Below are positions 18,384-27,300 of a stretch of DNA of 62,838 nt, in pieces. Origin of the DNA: Candidatus Bathyarchaeota archaeon (GTDB taxonomy: Archaea > Thermoproteota > Bathyarchaeia > RBG-16-48-13 > JAGMEO01); contig JAUVYS010000001.1 of the NCBI GenBank assembly GCA_030602965.1, forward strand, positions 1 through 62,838, in the 5' to 3' direction. Numbering within the stretch: the stretch's first letter is position 1; every line of letters begins with the position of its first letter. The position numbers were made by a program, and so were the translations under genes. The notes under the pieces are model-generated. The model saw nothing but the letters and a program-made list of their open reading frames with translations. It was not told the DNA's origin and ran no database searches.

Positions 18384-18573
18384 TTCGATCCTACTGCTTT
18401 TTTATAAATTTGGCATATGCTTATAATGAAATAGAATAATTGAAGAGAATTAATTCTATGGCTTTGTTTTTGTGAGTTAGCAACCAAATAGCCCCTTTCA
18501 CTAACTTTAATATTTTGTACAGAATAGTTTAAAAAATTAAAGTAATAGTTAATCCTTTTTCCCATGTTTTTTT

Positions 18574-20901
18574 CTAAAGAAAGTAACGAACTCTTTTGTT
18601 AAGCCTTTTTCGTTTTGAAGCTGACCAAAGATCTAATGGCAAATATCTAGCTGATGATCGCCCATATGTTGTTATGGTCTCAACAGATTCACATTTAGGA
18701 CATTTAACAAGATGCGTAGTAAAAACTTTTTTACAATTATTACAATAACTGAGTTGTCTAGAATAAGTGAAAGCACCAACAGTTGTGGATTGACATATTT
18801 CTTTTGACATATTAAATAATTTTTCAGCATTCTGTTTCTGTTCATGAAGCTCAATGATAGCTAGATGGCCGCCCGTAAACAAGGCATGAAAATCGCCTTC
18901 AATTTGCAAGCGTTCTTTAAGAGGTATTTGAGTTTCTAGTGGAACTATTACAAGATCAGTGTAATAAGGAGCTGTTTTTGTTCCTTGCGCGTATATTGAA
19001 GCCCAGCCATATCTATCTTTATCCAGCTCTGCAAGTCTTTGAGAAGCTTCATCACTTGGTGTCTGCGCAAGAACTGCTCTCTGATTAGTATTTTTAGAAT
19101 GTATATTGATGATTTTTCTTGCATGCTCAACAATTTCTTTAGCAAATTTTAACGCATCTTGAGACCCATGAAGTTCAAGGCCTCTATGAAATTTAACTGC
19201 TTCATACAAACCAATAAGCCCTACAACCTGTAAAGAAGAAGCCACCCGAAAATATGCGTCCTTTAAAACAGAATGAGATAAAATAGGCAACAAAAACTGG
19301 TTCATACGTTCTTCAATAATTTTGTACTTTATTTTTAATGTCCTAAGTGCCATGCTAACATATTTATCAAATAATTCAAAAAACTTATCATCATTTCTGT
19401 CAGCTTCATAAGCTAATCTTGGCAAATTTACCAAAACCTTGTCTAAACTGCCCGTTCTTAGTGTATCTAAATTCCAATCTGTGGTCCAATCTGACGATAA
19501 TTTTGTCCCTGAAGTAAAATATGTAGAACTCACTTGTCCTTCAGAAATTAAATTTGAAAAGAATGGCGTTCCATGTTTTGCTACGAGTTCATGAACTTTA
19601 ATTAATAAAGACTCATTATCTTTTCCAAAATCTTCTGGTCTTAAATTGAATATTAAAAATGGATGAAAAACAGGCATATTATAATCGTTTTCAAACATCA
19701 CATCTAGAAGAGCCTTTAAAACTGTGTGCGCTTCATCTAAGAAATCACCATAATTGCCAATTTCCTTTCCTTTAACAGAAGCCTTAATCTTTTCAAGATG
19801 ACTAGGTATCGTTGCATCAACTGACAACGCTACTTCAGCAGGGTAAATGCCATAACCTGTGATTTGGTTTAAATTGTAAATGAACATACGAATAGCTTCT
19901 TTTATTTTATCGAAAGAAAGGCCGCTCACATAAGGAGCTAGAAAAGTATTGAAGTAACTTATCATCTGTTCTCCTGTTAATTCTCTAGCAGTAGCACTCA
20001 TTATTACATTAATAACAGAAAGTGCAGCATTGAATGTTTTCGGAGGATTTAAAAATAAAGAAAAAGGTCTTCTCTGATCTAATTTAAAGCCATGTTTCAA
20101 GAAAAATCTTAGATCGTGTTGAAACTCGCAGGGTTTTAGTATCCAACTACCCAAATTTTCTATATGAATAAATCCTGATAGATGGGCGTTTGCTATATCT
20201 TGAGGAAGCGTGTTAATTAGAACATATTCTCTTATTATGCTGTCGCTTGTTGAATTACGAATCGTTTCGACGTTTAAACCAGTTTTACCAGCCGTTTGTA
20301 TAAGTTGTGACACATCGTAGACAGGAAGCCCAAGTCTAGTTAACTTATCTCTGTACTCTTTTAAACCCTTCTCAATAAGAACAGCATTGACAAATTCTCT
20401 GATTAAAGGCGCAGTTAAATAAAGAGCTCCTAGATTGAGTAATCTCTCCTCTACTTCACTAACAATCTTTTGAGCTAGAATAGCTGGAATATTTGCTTCC
20501 TTAATCAGGGATTTGGCAATTTTATTTCGATCAAACTCTTCCAGTGTTAGCCGCGAAGTTCTTACAAGACGCTTTTCACGTTTTCTTAGCAGCCGTTCTT
20601 CAAGACTTCTGGAGAATTCAACTACATCTCCTCCCAAAAGAGTGAGCACGTATTTTTTATTCTTTTTATCTACTTTTACTAAACCAGATTGTCGAAGCCG
20701 ACGAAGATGATAAGCAAATTTTCCAGCATCACGATTTGGATGAAGTTTGATACTATTCATAATATCGCTGTAGCTTAAAGCCCCCTGTGTATAAAGCAAC
20801 TTCAATGTTTTAAGACGAAGCGGATCTGAAGAAGCATCCAAAATCCGTGAACTGAGTCTATTAGAACGAATGGACAAGATGATCCTTAGAATTTTAGTCA
20901 A
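18574..20901 (-). CDS. Winged-helix/ATP-cone/NrdD-like fusion, apparently catalytically inactive
   Basis: 775 aa. Domains: ArsR-like winged helix at about 20-95 (SDPLRLKTLKLLY...YHLRRLRQSGLVKV), ATP-cone at about 110-205 (RLTLEEFDRNKIAKSL), an NrdD barrel at about 215-690, and a C-terminal zinc site (CNNC, CPKC). Where true NrdD in the same window has SRVVGYLRP, this protein has GRSSARYLP, so the radical glycine aligns with Ala; where NrdD has MCCHLRID this one has STYFTSGTK, so the thiyl cysteine is gone. Reductase chemistry is therefore not expected. HTH plus ATP-cone recalls the nucleotide-sensing repressor NrdR. Inference: a dNTP/ATP-responsive regulator of the adjacent nrdDG. Confidence 0.82.
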   Translation of the reverse strand: MTKILRIILSIRSNRLSSRILDASSDPLRLKTLKLLYTQGALSYSDIMNSIKLHPNRDAGKFAYHLRRLRQSGLVKVDKKNKKYVLTLLGGDVVEFSRSLEERLLRKREKRLVRTSRLTLEEFDRNKIAKSLIKEANIPAILAQKIVSEVEERLLNLGALYLTAPLIREFVNAVLIEKGLKEYRDKLTRLGLPVYDVSQLIQTAGKTGLNVETIRNSTSDSIIREYVLINTLPQDIANAHLSGFIHIENLGSWILKPCEFQHDLRFFLKHGFKLDQRRPFSLFLNPPKTFNAALSVINVIMSATARELTGEQMISYFNTFLAPYVSGLSFDKIKEAIRMFIYNLNQITGYGIYPAEVALSVDATIPSHLEKIKASVKGKEIGNYGDFLDEAHTVLKALLDVMFENDYNMPVFHPFLIFNLRPEDFGKDNESLLIKVHELVAKHGTPFFSNLISEGQVSSTYFTSGTKLSSDWTTDWNLDTLRTGSLDKVLVNLPRLAYEADRNDDKFFELFDKYVSMALRTLKIKYKIIEERMNQFLLPILSHSVLKDAYFRVASSLQVVGLIGLYEAVKFHRGLELHGSQDALKFAKEIVEHARKIINIHSKNTNQRAVLAQTPSDEASQRLAELDKDRYGWASIYAQGTKTAPYYTDLVIVPLETQIPLKERLQIEGDFHALFTGGHLAIIELHEQKQNAEKLFNMSKEICQSTTVGAFTYSRQLSYCNNCKKVFTTHLVKCPKCESVETITTYGRSSARYLPLDLWSASKRKRLNKRVRYFL

Positions 20902-21051
20902 ACCTTAGTGTTATAGTTTTTGATGAACAACATGGCTTGATAAGAAAAGATTTTAAAAGAAGTGTTTTTAGCCCACCGTTTTTTTCTTAATTCAAATCTC
21001 AAACTTTAACAAACTAAATTAAGAACAAAATACTTTTACAATAAATCTGAG

Positions 21052-21172
21052 GGGGCCGTCGGCTAGCTTGGTCTAGGCTTGGAGGCTCGGGAACTCAAGT
21101 CGAGATTCCTTCAGACCCCGGTTCAAAAACCTGTTTACCTCTTTAAACAGGCTGAAAATCCGGGCGGCCCCA
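21052..21172 (+). tRNA. tRNA-Pro (anticodon CGG) with two introns, one in the T loop
   Basis: Acceptor GGGGCCG pairs with CGGCCCC; no CCA encoded. Intron 1 (21092-21106, 15 nt) is at the canonical 37/38 site; removal gives stem GGAGG/CCTTC and loop CTCGGGT with anticodon CGG at 21088-21090. Its bulge-helix-bulge uses central helix CTCG/CGAG with bulges GGA and ATT. Intron 2 (21128-21158, 31 nt) interrupts the T loop; removal restores CCCGG-TTCAAAT-CCGGG. Its core helix is TTCA/TGAA, capped by CCTGTTT/AAACAGG. An AT-rich TATA-like stretch (about 21026-21038) lies upstream. Confidence 0.93.
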
Positions 21173-21212
21173 TAACCACACCAACTTATCTATTTATGAA
21201 TCTGTCTCTAAT

Positions 21213-22109
21213 TTGGAGGGAAAAAGGTTCGAAAAAAGAACATTAATGTTAAAAAAACGTAAACGAAGTAATGGTCTAAAACCGCTTTTCCCTTACCCAG
21301 CTCTTCTTATCAAGGATAATGAAAAAAAAAGAACATTAATAGTTGCAGATTTACACATTGGATTTGAATATTCTCTAGCTCAAGAAGGTATATACCTACC
21401 ATCTCAAACATCAAAAATTACTGACAAGTTACTAAAAATTCTGAATGAATATGAGCTAGATGAGTTGATTATACTTGGTGACGTAAAACAGACTATTCCT
21501 AAAATAAGTTTAGGGGAGTGGCGGGATGTACCTGAGTTTTTTGATAAAATATCAACAGCAATTAAAAAAGTATCAATAATTTTAGGTAATCACGATGGAA
21601 ATTTAGAACCATTAATTCCTCCAACAATTAAAATTTTACCTTCAACCGGAATTATAATAGGAAAAAATATAAAGATTGGCCTTTTCCATGGACACGCATG
21701 GCCAAAACCAGAAGTGCTTGCTTCAGATATTTTAGTAATGGGACATATACATCCTATTGTAAAATTTTTTGATGGCTTTGGTTTTACCATTTTACGACAA
21801 GTATGGATGAAGGCGAAATGTAAAGGAGACATGCTCGCTAAGGCTTACTTGAAATATTCTAAAATTAAAGACGCGTATGAACCAAATAAGCAATTCTATA
21901 GAAAATTTGGTGTAAAAATGAAAGACCCAATTTTGATCACCATGCCAGCGTTTAATGAAGCTTTAGGAGGCATGACAGTTAATAAAAGGAAAAAGAAATG
22001 GCTGGGTCCAGTTCTTAGTAACTGTGAAGCGGACATTAATAATGCTGACCTCTATCTTTTAGATGGAACATACTTAAGTACTATCGCCTCTCTACCTACT
22101 CGTTTTTAA
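21213..22109 (+). CDS. Archaeal metallophosphoesterase (COG1407 type)
   Basis: Calcineurin-like phosphoesterase. Metal-binding motifs in order: VADLHIGFE, ILGDVK, LGNHDGN, FHGHAWP and MGHIHP, a complete set. The C-terminal 100 residues form a family-specific extension (QFYRKFGVKMKDPILITMPAFN). Substrate unknown. The start is uncertain: TTG 21213 overlaps a GGAGGG at 21215, while ATG 21246 begins MLKKRKRSN shortly before the conserved region. It follows tRNA-Pro by 40 bp and precedes the SWIM protein by 56 bp on the same strand. Confidence 0.85.
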   Translation: MEGKRFEKRTLMLKKRKRSNGLKPLFPYPALLIKDNEKKRTLIVADLHIGFEYSLAQEGIYLPSQTSKITDKLLKILNEYELDELIILGDVKQTIPKISLGEWRDVPEFFDKISTAIKKVSIILGNHDGNLEPLIPPTIKILPSTGIIIGKNIKIGLFHGHAWPKPEVLASDILVMGHIHPIVKFFDGFGFTILRQVWMKAKCKGDMLAKAYLKYSKIKDAYEPNKQFYRKFGVKMKDPILITMPAFNEALGGMTVNKRKKKWLGPVLSNCEADINNADLYLLDGTYLSTIASLPTRF

Positions 22110-22165
22110 ATTTGAATTTGAAGAAGCCTATCGTAGAGTAATAATGAAATTTATTGTGAAACAGA

Positions 22166-22816
22166 TTGGAAAATAACTATTCAGAGCAGGAGTTACTTCA
22201 TAAATTAATTGAAGAAATATGTATTAAAAGAGACTATAGACCAGCCTATTCAGAAACATTGTCTCGAGCATTAAGAAAACGGTTTAAAAGAGCTTATGAT
22301 GCTGTAAAGAAAGGACTAGTAAAAAAGTATGTTTTTACACCAAGCGGAAAAATAATATGGATAGTTACAGGTAAAGAACAAGACTATCAAATCATTCCTC
22401 TTGCTGATTTTTGTACTTGTGATGATTTTTACTTTCGTGTCATTAACCACGAGGTAGCTTTATGTTATCATGTAATAGCCCAAAAAATTGCTGATTCCTT
22501 GGTTGAATACAAAAAAATTGAAAAATCAGATGAATTTTATGAGCGCCAAATGATGAAATGGCGAAAAGTTAAGAAGAAGAAACGCTGCCTCCCAACAGCA
22601 GAGATAAAAAATATTAGAGAAACTGTAGAAACAATTTTATCAAAAAATGAAGACTTAACTATTCATCAACTTCTAAAAGATCTTAAAAATATTGGATTTG
22701 ATGTCTTAACCACCCACCATTTAGCATCTATTTTGTCAACAGATAGGACAAAAAGATTTGTATGCAAAGATGGAAAATGGAGATTAGCCAATAAAATCGT
22801 TTTAGTTTTTATTTAA
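22166..22816 (+). CDS. SWIM zinc-finger protein with C-terminal helical domain
   Basis: 216 aa. A SWIM finger is visible at about residues 80-105: CTC followed by CYH (CxCx(n)CxH). SWIM proteins in archaea and eukaryotes associate with RadA/Rad51 paralogues and recombination, but the partner here is unknown. The C-terminal 65 residues (IKNIRETVETILSKNEDLTIHQLL) look like a winged-helix DNA-binding domain. Start taken as TTG 22166; no clear ribosome site. It is probably co-transcribed with the phosphoesterase upstream and converges with the Lrp gene. Confidence 0.72.
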   Translation: MENNYSEQELLHKLIEEICIKRDYRPAYSETLSRALRKRFKRAYDAVKKGLVKKYVFTPSGKIIWIVTGKEQDYQIIPLADFCTCDDFYFRVINHEVALCYHVIAQKIADSLVEYKKIEKSDEFYERQMMKWRKVKKKKRCLPTAEIKNIRETVETILSKNEDLTIHQLLKDLKNIGFDVLTTHHLASILSTDRTKRFVCKDGKWRLANKIVLVFI

Positions 22817-22839
22817 TGAATAATTATAATTGGTTTTTA

Positions 22840-23235
22840 TTAGCTTTTAAAGAGACGGATTAGTGTGTTGGTGTCTATCACTCCTTTACTTTTACGGATT
22901 TCATCAATTTTGTAATTGAGTTCATCCATATCATCTACTTCAACTAGAGCTGCTATATCATATTCTCCTGAAACTTCAAATATTTTATTAAAAATAGTCG
23001 TTAATTGTCGTGTGATACTTTTTGTCTTTAACGGATCGGTCTTTATCAGCACTATTGCATCTATAGTTATTCCCAAATCTACGGTGAATCTTTTAATAAT
23101 ATCTCGACTTATCATCTTATTCACTCGTTGTCTAACAGCGCCTTCTGTCAAATTTACTTCTTTAGCAATTCTTACATATTTTTCACGAGCGTTTTTCTTC
23201 AGGATTTCTATAATTTTTTTGTTGATTTTGTCCAT
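22840..23235 (-). CDS. Lrp/AsnC family transcription regulator
   Basis: 131 aa, standard two-domain Lrp. N-terminal HTH (residues 1-50, INKKIIEILKKNAREKYVRIAKEVNL then GAVRQRVNKM) and RAM effector domain (residues 60-131, containing SGEYDIAALVEV). Divergent from the lysine gene cluster with 120 bp between start codons. By analogy with archaeal LysM-type regulators, it is a candidate local regulator responding to lysine or another amino acid; this is inference from position. Confidence 0.9.
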   Translation of the reverse strand: MDKINKKIIEILKKNAREKYVRIAKEVNLTEGAVRQRVNKMISRDIIKRFTVDLGITIDAIVLIKTDPLKTKSITRQLTTIFNKIFEVSGEYDIAALVEVDDMDELNYKIDEIRKSKGVIDTNTLIRLFKS

Positions 23236-23297
23236 ATCGCTTTTTTAGAACCCGTCAATATATTAATATTACGAAAAACGTAGAAGAAAATACTAAA

Positions 23298-23312
23298 ATC
23301 TTATATAGTGCC
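23298..23312 (+). promoter_or_regulatory. Probable TATA box of the lysine cluster
   Basis: AATCTTATATAGTG, an A/T-rich box matching the archaeal TATA consensus, about 50 nt upstream of the dapA start. It would place the transcription start near 23330, leaving a short leader containing AGGAGCGG before the TTG start. The divergent Lrp gene reads the other way from the same interval, and a small palindrome TACG-AAAAA-CGTA lies at about 23270-23283, a possible operator half-site. Assigned by eye. Confidence 0.5.
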
Positions 23313-23355
23313 TGTTTAAAGAAAGTTTTCGTTCATAATTAAAGGAGCGGAAAAA

Positions 23356-24387
23356 TTGTTCACGGGTTGCTTTACTGCCAGCATAACTCCAATGAAGAAT
23401 AATAAAAACGTTGATTATGAGGGGGTTCAACAGCTGACTGAGTTCCAAGCCGAAAATGGTGTAAGCGGCATATTAGCTTGTGGAACAACGGGGGAAAGCC
23501 CCACCCTACCATGGAAAGAGCATGACCTTGTCACACAAAGAATCTATGAATATTTAGGTGACAAGGGAGTAACGATAGCAGGAACTGGCAGCAACTCTAC
23601 AAAAGAGATGGTATACGCCACTAAAAGAGTGTGTGATCTTGGTATTAAGACAGTATTACTTGTAGACCCATATTACAACGGTCCAAGCTCTTTAGAAATT
23701 AGGAAGGAATACATAGCGCCTGTAGCAAAAAGATTCCCTGAAATTCAAATCGTTCCTTATATTATTCCAGGTAGAACCGGAACACAGCTTCTTCCACAAG
23801 ATGTAGCAATACTACATGCTCAATTTGAAAATGTACGCGCTGTTAAAGAAGCAACGGGCAACTTTGAAAATATGAAGTTAACTAGAAAATTCTGCGGAAC
23901 CGATCTTGACATTCTATCTGGAGATGATGACAAAACTTATGAAATGATGGTTTCTCCTGATATTTTAGCCAATGGCTCAATCTCAGTAACCTCAAATATT
24001 TTTCCTCATGCAGTACAAAAAATGACACAATACATCAACGATAAAAGAGAAAGCAAAGCTAAGGAAGTTTACAAAACAATCAAACCTATGTTTGAACTAG
24101 TTACAGTAAAGACCTACGAAGAAACTCCTTATGGTCCAACACTTTGTAAAGCCAGAAACCCTCTTGCATATAAAACATTAATGAATATTCTTGGAATGGC
24201 TTCAGGACCTTGTAGACAGCCTCTAGGTAAGATGACAAAAAAGGGCATAAAAATCGTCTTAGAGAAAACTCGGACTGTGTACAATAAGAATCCGGAATTA
24301 TTTGACCCTGTTAAGAATTTCTTTGATGTTAATGTGAGTGAAAGATTATATAATAAAAAATATTGGGAGCGTTTGATCTATGATTAA
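23356..24387 (+). CDS. dapA: 4-hydroxy-tetrahydrodipicolinate synthase (DapA family)
   Basis: Aldolase that condenses aspartate semialdehyde with pyruvate. Motifs: ACGTTGESPTL (substrate loop), VDPYYNGPS and the Schiff-base lysine in RAVKEATGN at about residue 170. At 343 aa it is longer than the usual ~290-300 by a C-terminal extension with LGKMTKKG and a further helical tail. TTG start with GGAG upstream. First gene of five lysine genes; overlaps dapB by 8 nt. The DHDPS superfamily has mixed functions, but context supports lysine synthesis. Confidence 0.9.
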   Translation: MFTGCFTASITPMKNNKNVDYEGVQQLTEFQAENGVSGILACGTTGESPTLPWKEHDLVTQRIYEYLGDKGVTIAGTGSNSTKEMVYATKRVCDLGIKTVLLVDPYYNGPSSLEIRKEYIAPVAKRFPEIQIVPYIIPGRTGTQLLPQDVAILHAQFENVRAVKEATGNFENMKLTRKFCGTDLDILSGDDDKTYEMMVSPDILANGSISVTSNIFPHAVQKMTQYINDKRESKAKEVYKTIKPMFELVTVKTYEETPYGPTLCKARNPLAYKTLMNILGMASGPCRQPLGKMTKKGIKIVLEKTRTVYNKNPELFDPVKNFFDVNVSERLYNKKYWERLIYD

Positions 24388-25168
24388 GCTTTGTATAGCT
24401 GGCGCAACAGGTAGAATGGGTAGTACACTGATAAAAGATGCTTATTTAAAAGGTCACAAAATCGTTGGCGCTGTCGCTGCATCAACAGACCCAAAAATAG
24501 GAAAAACATTAAGAGAAATAGGATTATGCAATTCAAGTGTAAAAATAATTCCCCCTACAAATCTGATAGCTGCTGCAAAAAACGCTGATGTTTACATGTC
24601 ATTTACAACGCCCAAAGCCGAAGTATATAATATTCCGCAGATAGCAAAAATGGGAAAAAGAATCATTATGGGAACAACCGGTCTTACAAAAACTCAGAAG
24701 AAGAAAATATGTGCAGCTGTTACAGGCAAAGTTCCAGCAGTTTTTGCACCAAATTTTGCACTAGGTGTGAATCTCTTATTCAAGATAATTAGCATATGCA
24801 ACGATTTACCAACCGATTATCACTTCAGCATTGTTGAAGCACATCACATTGGTAAAAAAGATGCGCCCAGTGGCACAGCTAAAGAGTTGATTAGAAGAAT
24901 ATCAAAAATGAGAGGGTATAACAAAATCGTTTACGGACGAGAAGGATTCTCGCCAAGAACACCTAATGAAGTTGAAGTGTATTCAATTAGAGGCGGCGGG
25001 GTACCAGGAATTCATGAAGTTATAATCACTGGCCCATGTGAGATTATTAAAATTGAACATTCTACTTTTTCACGAAGCGTTTTTGCTCAAGGTGCCTTAT
25101 TTGCGGCAGAGTGGTTGATGCGCCAACAAGACCCAAAAATATACACTATGGATGATGTTCTTATTTAA
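24380..25168 (+). CDS. dapB: 4-hydroxy-tetrahydrodipicolinate reductase
   Basis: NAD(P)H-dependent second step of lysine synthesis. N-terminal nucleotide fold GATGRMGSTL, then GTTGLT, and the catalytic segment EAHHIGKKDAPSGTAKEL (about residue 155-172) containing the substrate-binding His-His and Lys. 262 aa. Overlaps dapA by 8 nt and is followed directly by lysA. Confidence 0.95.
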   Translation: MIKLCIAGATGRMGSTLIKDAYLKGHKIVGAVAASTDPKIGKTLREIGLCNSSVKIIPPTNLIAAAKNADVYMSFTTPKAEVYNIPQIAKMGKRIIMGTTGLTKTQKKKICAAVTGKVPAVFAPNFALGVNLLFKIISICNDLPTDYHFSIVEAHHIGKKDAPSGTAKELIRRISKMRGYNKIVYGREGFSPRTPNEVEVYSIRGGGVPGIHEVIITGPCEIIKIEHSTFSRSVFAQGALFAAEWLMRQQDPKIYTMDDVLI

Positions 25169-25169
25169 A

Positions 25170-26465
25170 ATGATGAACGGGAAGTTGGATATGACTCAAC
25201 TCATTAAAAAAACAAATCAATACCTAAGATTTGCTGGATTTTCAATCTCAAAACTGGCTGAAAAATATGATACCCCATTATATGTGATTAGTGAACAGAA
25301 AATAATTGATAATTATAATAGAATGTATGAAGCTCTAACTAAAGAGTATGATAAGATTAGAATTTATTATTCCGCGAAAGCTAACACAAACCTTTCAGTA
25401 CTTAAAACCTTGGAGAGAGAAGGAGCATATCTTGATGCTGTAAGTCCAGGAGAAGTTTTTCTAGCTAAAAAAGCAGGATTTTTATCAAATAGAATTTTAT
25501 TTACCGGTACAAGCGTTAGAAACGATGAATTACAATATCTTTTGGAGTCTAATGTTACCATTAACATTGATTCATTATCCCAATTAAATTGGCTTCTCAA
25601 GATAACTGTCCCTAATCAATTATCCTTCAGAATTAATCCTGAATTAGGAGCTGGCCACCATGAATCTTGCATAACTGCTGGTAAAGAAGCAAAATTTGGT
25701 CTGTGGGAAGATGAAGTAGTGAAGGGTTACCAAAAAGCAAAGAACACTGGAGTAAAAAACTTTGGTATGCACATGCACATAGGATCTGGGATAATGTCTG
25801 TTGAGCCATATCTTATCGCAATTCAAAGATTACTAAAATTAGCAAAAAAAGTCCAAGAGAAAACTAAGATAAAATTTCAATTCATCAATATTGGAGGAGG
25901 TATGGGAATCCCGTATAAGCCCGGTGAAGCACCATTTGACACAGAACGTTTTGCGCATGAAGTTTGTAGTCTCTTTAAACGCAAGATAAAAGAGTACCAA
26001 TTAAATACTCCTGTTCTTTGCGTTGAACCCGGGAGATATATTGTTGGTGAAGCATGTGTGCTCATAACCAGAGTAAATACAATTAAACAAACACCATACA
26101 AGATGTTTATAGGTGTAGACGCAGGATTTAACACACTTATTCGACCTGTAATGTATGATGCTTATCATCATATTCTTGTATCAACTACTAATACTTCTAA
26201 AGAAAGAGTGTATGATGTAGCTGGACCTATTTGTGAATCTGGAGATTTATTAGCAAAAAACAGAAAGCTCCCTCATGTAAAAGAAGGTGACCTACTGGTT
26301 GTATTGAATACTGGTGCCTATGGATACTCAATGAGCTCTCAATATAATTCTAGACCAAGAGCTGCAGAAGTTCTTGTTAAAGAACACGACCATGTGTTGG
26401 TTAGGAAACGAGAAACCTTTAAGGATTTGATAAGGGGCCAGAGGATTGCGAAATGGTTGAAATAA
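25170..26465 (+). CDS. lysA: Diaminopimelate decarboxylase
   Basis: PLP-dependent final step to L-lysine. PLP lysine in YYSAKANTN (near residue 60), HMHIGSG, NIGGGMGIPY, the phosphate-binding EPGRYIVG and active-site CESGD. Starts considered: ATG 25152 (17 bp overlap with dapB), ATG 25170 and 25173 (immediately after the dapB stop) and ATG 25191; 25170 is used as the most economical. Overlaps dapF by 13 nt. Confidence 0.95.
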   Translation: MMNGKLDMTQLIKKTNQYLRFAGFSISKLAEKYDTPLYVISEQKIIDNYNRMYEALTKEYDKIRIYYSAKANTNLSVLKTLEREGAYLDAVSPGEVFLAKKAGFLSNRILFTGTSVRNDELQYLLESNVTINIDSLSQLNWLLKITVPNQLSFRINPELGAGHHESCITAGKEAKFGLWEDEVVKGYQKAKNTGVKNFGMHMHIGSGIMSVEPYLIAIQRLLKLAKKVQEKTKIKFQFINIGGGMGIPYKPGEAPFDTERFAHEVCSLFKRKIKEYQLNTPVLCVEPGRYIVGEACVLITRVNTIKQTPYKMFIGVDAGFNTLIRPVMYDAYHHILVSTTNTSKERVYDVAGPICESGDLLAKNRKLPHVKEGDLLVVLNTGAYGYSMSSQYNSRPRAAEVLVKEHDHVLVRKRETFKDLIRGQRIAKWLK

Positions 26466-27289
26466 CTTTTTGGAAGATGCACGGTCTTGGTAATGATTAT
26501 ATAGTAATAGATAATCGCGACGGCTTGTTACAAGAAAACGAATTCAGTAAAATAGCAAAAAAAATGTGCCTAAGAAGGTACTCAATTGGTGCTGATGGGC
26601 TTCTATTAATTTTAGATTCAAATTCAGCAGACACTAAAATGCGAATCTTCAACGCTGATGGCAGTGAAGCGGAAATGTGTGGAAATGGAATTAGATGCTT
26701 CGTTAAATATTGTTATGAAAATGAATTACTAAATACGAAAATAATAAGAGTTGAGACTATTGCAGGTGTCAAAGAAGCGATCTTAGATGTTAAAAATGAT
26801 GTGGTCAAAAGTGTTAAAGTAAATTTAGGCAAGCCAAGTCTTTTAAGACATGATATACCTATGCGTGGAGTAGATAAATGCATAAATGAAGAAATAACCG
26901 CTGGACCACAAAAGTATAAAATTACTTGCCTATCAATAGGAAACCCTCATTGTGTTCTATTTGTAAACGATGTTAATGTATTCCCAGTTCTAGATGTTGG
27001 ACCAAAGATAGAGAACCATCATCTTTTTTTTAATAGAACAAACGTTGAGTTTGTACAAATTTTGAATAGAAATGAAATTAAAGCACGAGTGTGGGAAAGG
27101 GGTTGTGGTGAGACTTTAGCATGCGGAACTGGAGCTTGTGCTAGCGCAGTAGCTGGTAATATATTAGGATTATTAGAGAAGAAATGTGTTGTTCATCTAT
27201 TAGGTGGAGATTTAAACATAGAATATAATGTGTCCGTTATGATGGAAGGCCCTGCTGAGAAAGTTTATGAAGGAACCATAATATTCTAA
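26453..27289 (+). CDS. dapF: Diaminopimelate epimerase
   Basis: Converts LL- to meso-diaminopimelate. Starts with FWKMHGLGNDYIVID and has both catalytic cysteines in their motifs: MCGNGIRCF at about residue 75 and ETLACGTGACAS at about residue 222. 278 aa. Required here because the pathway ends with meso-DAP decarboxylation while the aminotransferase route makes LL-DAP. Confidence 0.95.
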   Translation: MVEITFWKMHGLGNDYIVIDNRDGLLQENEFSKIAKKMCLRRYSIGADGLLLILDSNSADTKMRIFNADGSEAEMCGNGIRCFVKYCYENELLNTKIIRVETIAGVKEAILDVKNDVVKSVKVNLGKPSLLRHDIPMRGVDKCINEEITAGPQKYKITCLSIGNPHCVLFVNDVNVFPVLDVGPKIENHHLFFNRTNVEFVQILNRNEIKARVWERGCGETLACGTGACASAVAGNILGLLEKKCVVHLLGGDLNIEYNVSVMMEGPAEKVYEGTIIF

Positions 27290-27300
27290 AGTGAAAGTGG

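Noticed and set aside
18574..20901. Calling the second NrdD-like gene a functional reductase
   Set aside because: The glycyl-radical and thiyl residues seen in the neighbouring NrdD are both absent.
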